A stretch of DNA of 64,000 nt from Arcobacteraceae bacterium (lineage in GTDB: Bacteria > Campylobacterota > Campylobacteria > Campylobacterales > Arcobacteraceae): assembly GCA_023138835.1 (NCBI GenBank), contig JAGLOP010000011.1, forward strand, positions 1 through 64,000, given 5' to 3'. Below, piece by piece: positions 63,260 through 64,000 of the stretch. How positions within the stretch are numbered: the first letter of the stretch is position 1; every line of letters begins with the position of its first letter. Both the position numbers and the translations under genes were made by a program. A model generated the notes under the pieces. The model did not search any database. It saw only the letters and a list, made by a program, of their open reading frames with translations, and was not told the origin of the DNA.

Positions 63260-64000
63260 CTATTGCGATGTGTGTTTTAATGTTTGACAGTTTTCTTTTT
63301 TTACTGTATTTAATGCTGTAAATACTCTGCCTGTTGCTTTTTCTATATCATTACCTATACTAAGAAGATGATTATGTGAATCATTCTGGGCATTTTGGTC
63401 AATATATTTTTGTACACCTTGATGTACTAAAGCATGTGCTTCATTCAGCTCTTTCCAGTTTTGTGTTTGTGTAAATGACTTTTGATTTGCCTCTTGTTCT
63501 TTAATCCACTTAGCTAATCCACATTCTTTCTCTGTTGCAACTTTAAAATGAGTTCTTTCATTTAGTTTTGCAAAGTTGGTTGTTTTAAATTTTAAGTGGT
63601 CTAATTTTAATTTATTTAATCCATAAACCATATCTATATCACACACTTGTTCTCGTGATTCTTCTCTATATTGAGCATGATGTGCTATACTTAATAATCT
63701 TTGAGACAATACTCCCACTTCTTTAGCTAATTCATCGATACTAGAAGCATCTGCCGCATTTTCTTGAGTATTAGTATCTAAAATTGCAATTGCATCATTT
63801 ATTTGTGCGATACCTTTTGATTGTTCTTGAGATGCTGAAGATACCATATCAATCATCTCTTTATTTTGACCAATTTTATCATTTAATTCATTGTATCCGG
63901 CTATCATCTCATCTGCAATCTTTTTACCGGAATTTGCTTTTACATTTGCAGACTCTACAAGTGTCTTAATCTCATTTGCAGCTTCTGCACTTCTTGATGC
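63260..64000 (-). CDS. Chemoreceptor with C-terminal CZB domain (partial, 5' end outside)
   Basis: The frame runs off the right edge; the visible part is about 246 codons. It has the descending half of the signalling domain ([18 protein letters not shown]) and a C-terminal CZB zinc-binding domain with LDHLKFK, EKECGLAKW and HALVH ligands. It is the third CZB receptor in this window. The start codon and the sensor part are not seen; Met at 63907 is internal and should not be taken as a start. Confidence 0.92.
   Translation of the reverse strand, partial: ASRSAEAANEIKTLVESANVKANSGKKIADEMIAGYNELNDKIGQNKEMIDMVSSASQEQSKGIAQINDAIAILDTNTQENAADASSIDELAKEVGVLSQRLLSIAHHAQYREESREQVCDIDMVYGLNKLKLDHLKFKTTNFAKLNERTHFKVATEKECGLAKWIKEQEANQKSFTQTQNWKELNEAHALVHQGVQKYIDQNAQNDSHNHLLSIGNDIEKATGRVFTALNTVKKENCQTLKHTSQ

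Overview
The window looks like chromosomal DNA from a low-GC member of Campylobacterota, most like an Arcobacteraceae-type organism. This is inferred from the AT-rich codon use, the repeated HQWRQPL-type histidine kinases, the soluble CZB chemoreceptors, and the Campylobacterota-like forms of gyrA, asd, hemE, argJ, rpe and trpF. No species assignment is possible from the sequence alone. Coding density is high, no CRISPR array or rRNA is present, and two tRNA-Asn genes are seen.

Layout. 1-3.3 kb: the end of a chemoreceptor gene, then an operon of a histidine-kinase-like protein lacking its phospho-acceptor His, CheD, a ParA-like ATPase and a receiver-domain protein. 3.3-5.6 kb (minus strand): a frameshifted polyphosphate kinase 2, a 52-residue Lys/Ala-rich histone-H1-like protein and an HD-GYP phosphodiesterase. 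5.6-30.6 kb: a very dense signalling island. It holds a 1217-residue kinase with three periplasmic-binding domains, an orphan solute-binding lipoprotein next to a membrane kinase, four soluble receiver-kinase proteins, two CheY-like proteins, two receiver-GGDEF-EAL proteins, two Cache-domain kinases, and, embedded among them, a PiT and a Na/Pi-type phosphate transporter. 30.9-39.1 kb: an accessory region with an Aat-like protein, an IS256-family transposase with one recognisable end, a separate remnant carrying the other end, an EF-hand protein, two CZB chemoreceptors, the tail of a tyrosine integrase, and tandem tRNA-Asn genes. 39.2-57.9 kb: mostly housekeeping genes (siroheme reductase, radical SAM proteins, hemE, asd, gyrA, argJ, K+ channel, rpmB, DedA, PagL-like enzyme, DTW protein, FkbM methyltransferase, rpe, trpF, exonuclease, gamma carbonic anhydrase). 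58.2-64 kb: a second signalling cluster (double-receiver PAS HD-GYP protein, soluble chemoreceptor ending in a CheR-tether-like WESF, receiver-kinase, CheY-like protein, and a CZB chemoreceptor running off the right edge).

The most interesting pattern is regulatory. Six intergenic sites, all between 4.5 and 18.7 kb, share a direct repeat with an 11-bp period (on one strand GTGNYAANNTTGTGTY-like), each set about 10 bp upstream of a TATAAT-like hexamer at the head of a putative transcription unit. That geometry is the one used by PhoB/OmpR-family activators. The genes downstream include polyphosphate kinase, an H1-like protein, phosphate transporters, HD-GYP/EAL c-di-GMP phosphodiesterases and many kinases. 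I infer a phosphate/polyphosphate-linked signalling regulon whose DNA-binding regulator is not in this window, since none of the receiver proteins here has a visible DNA-binding output domain.
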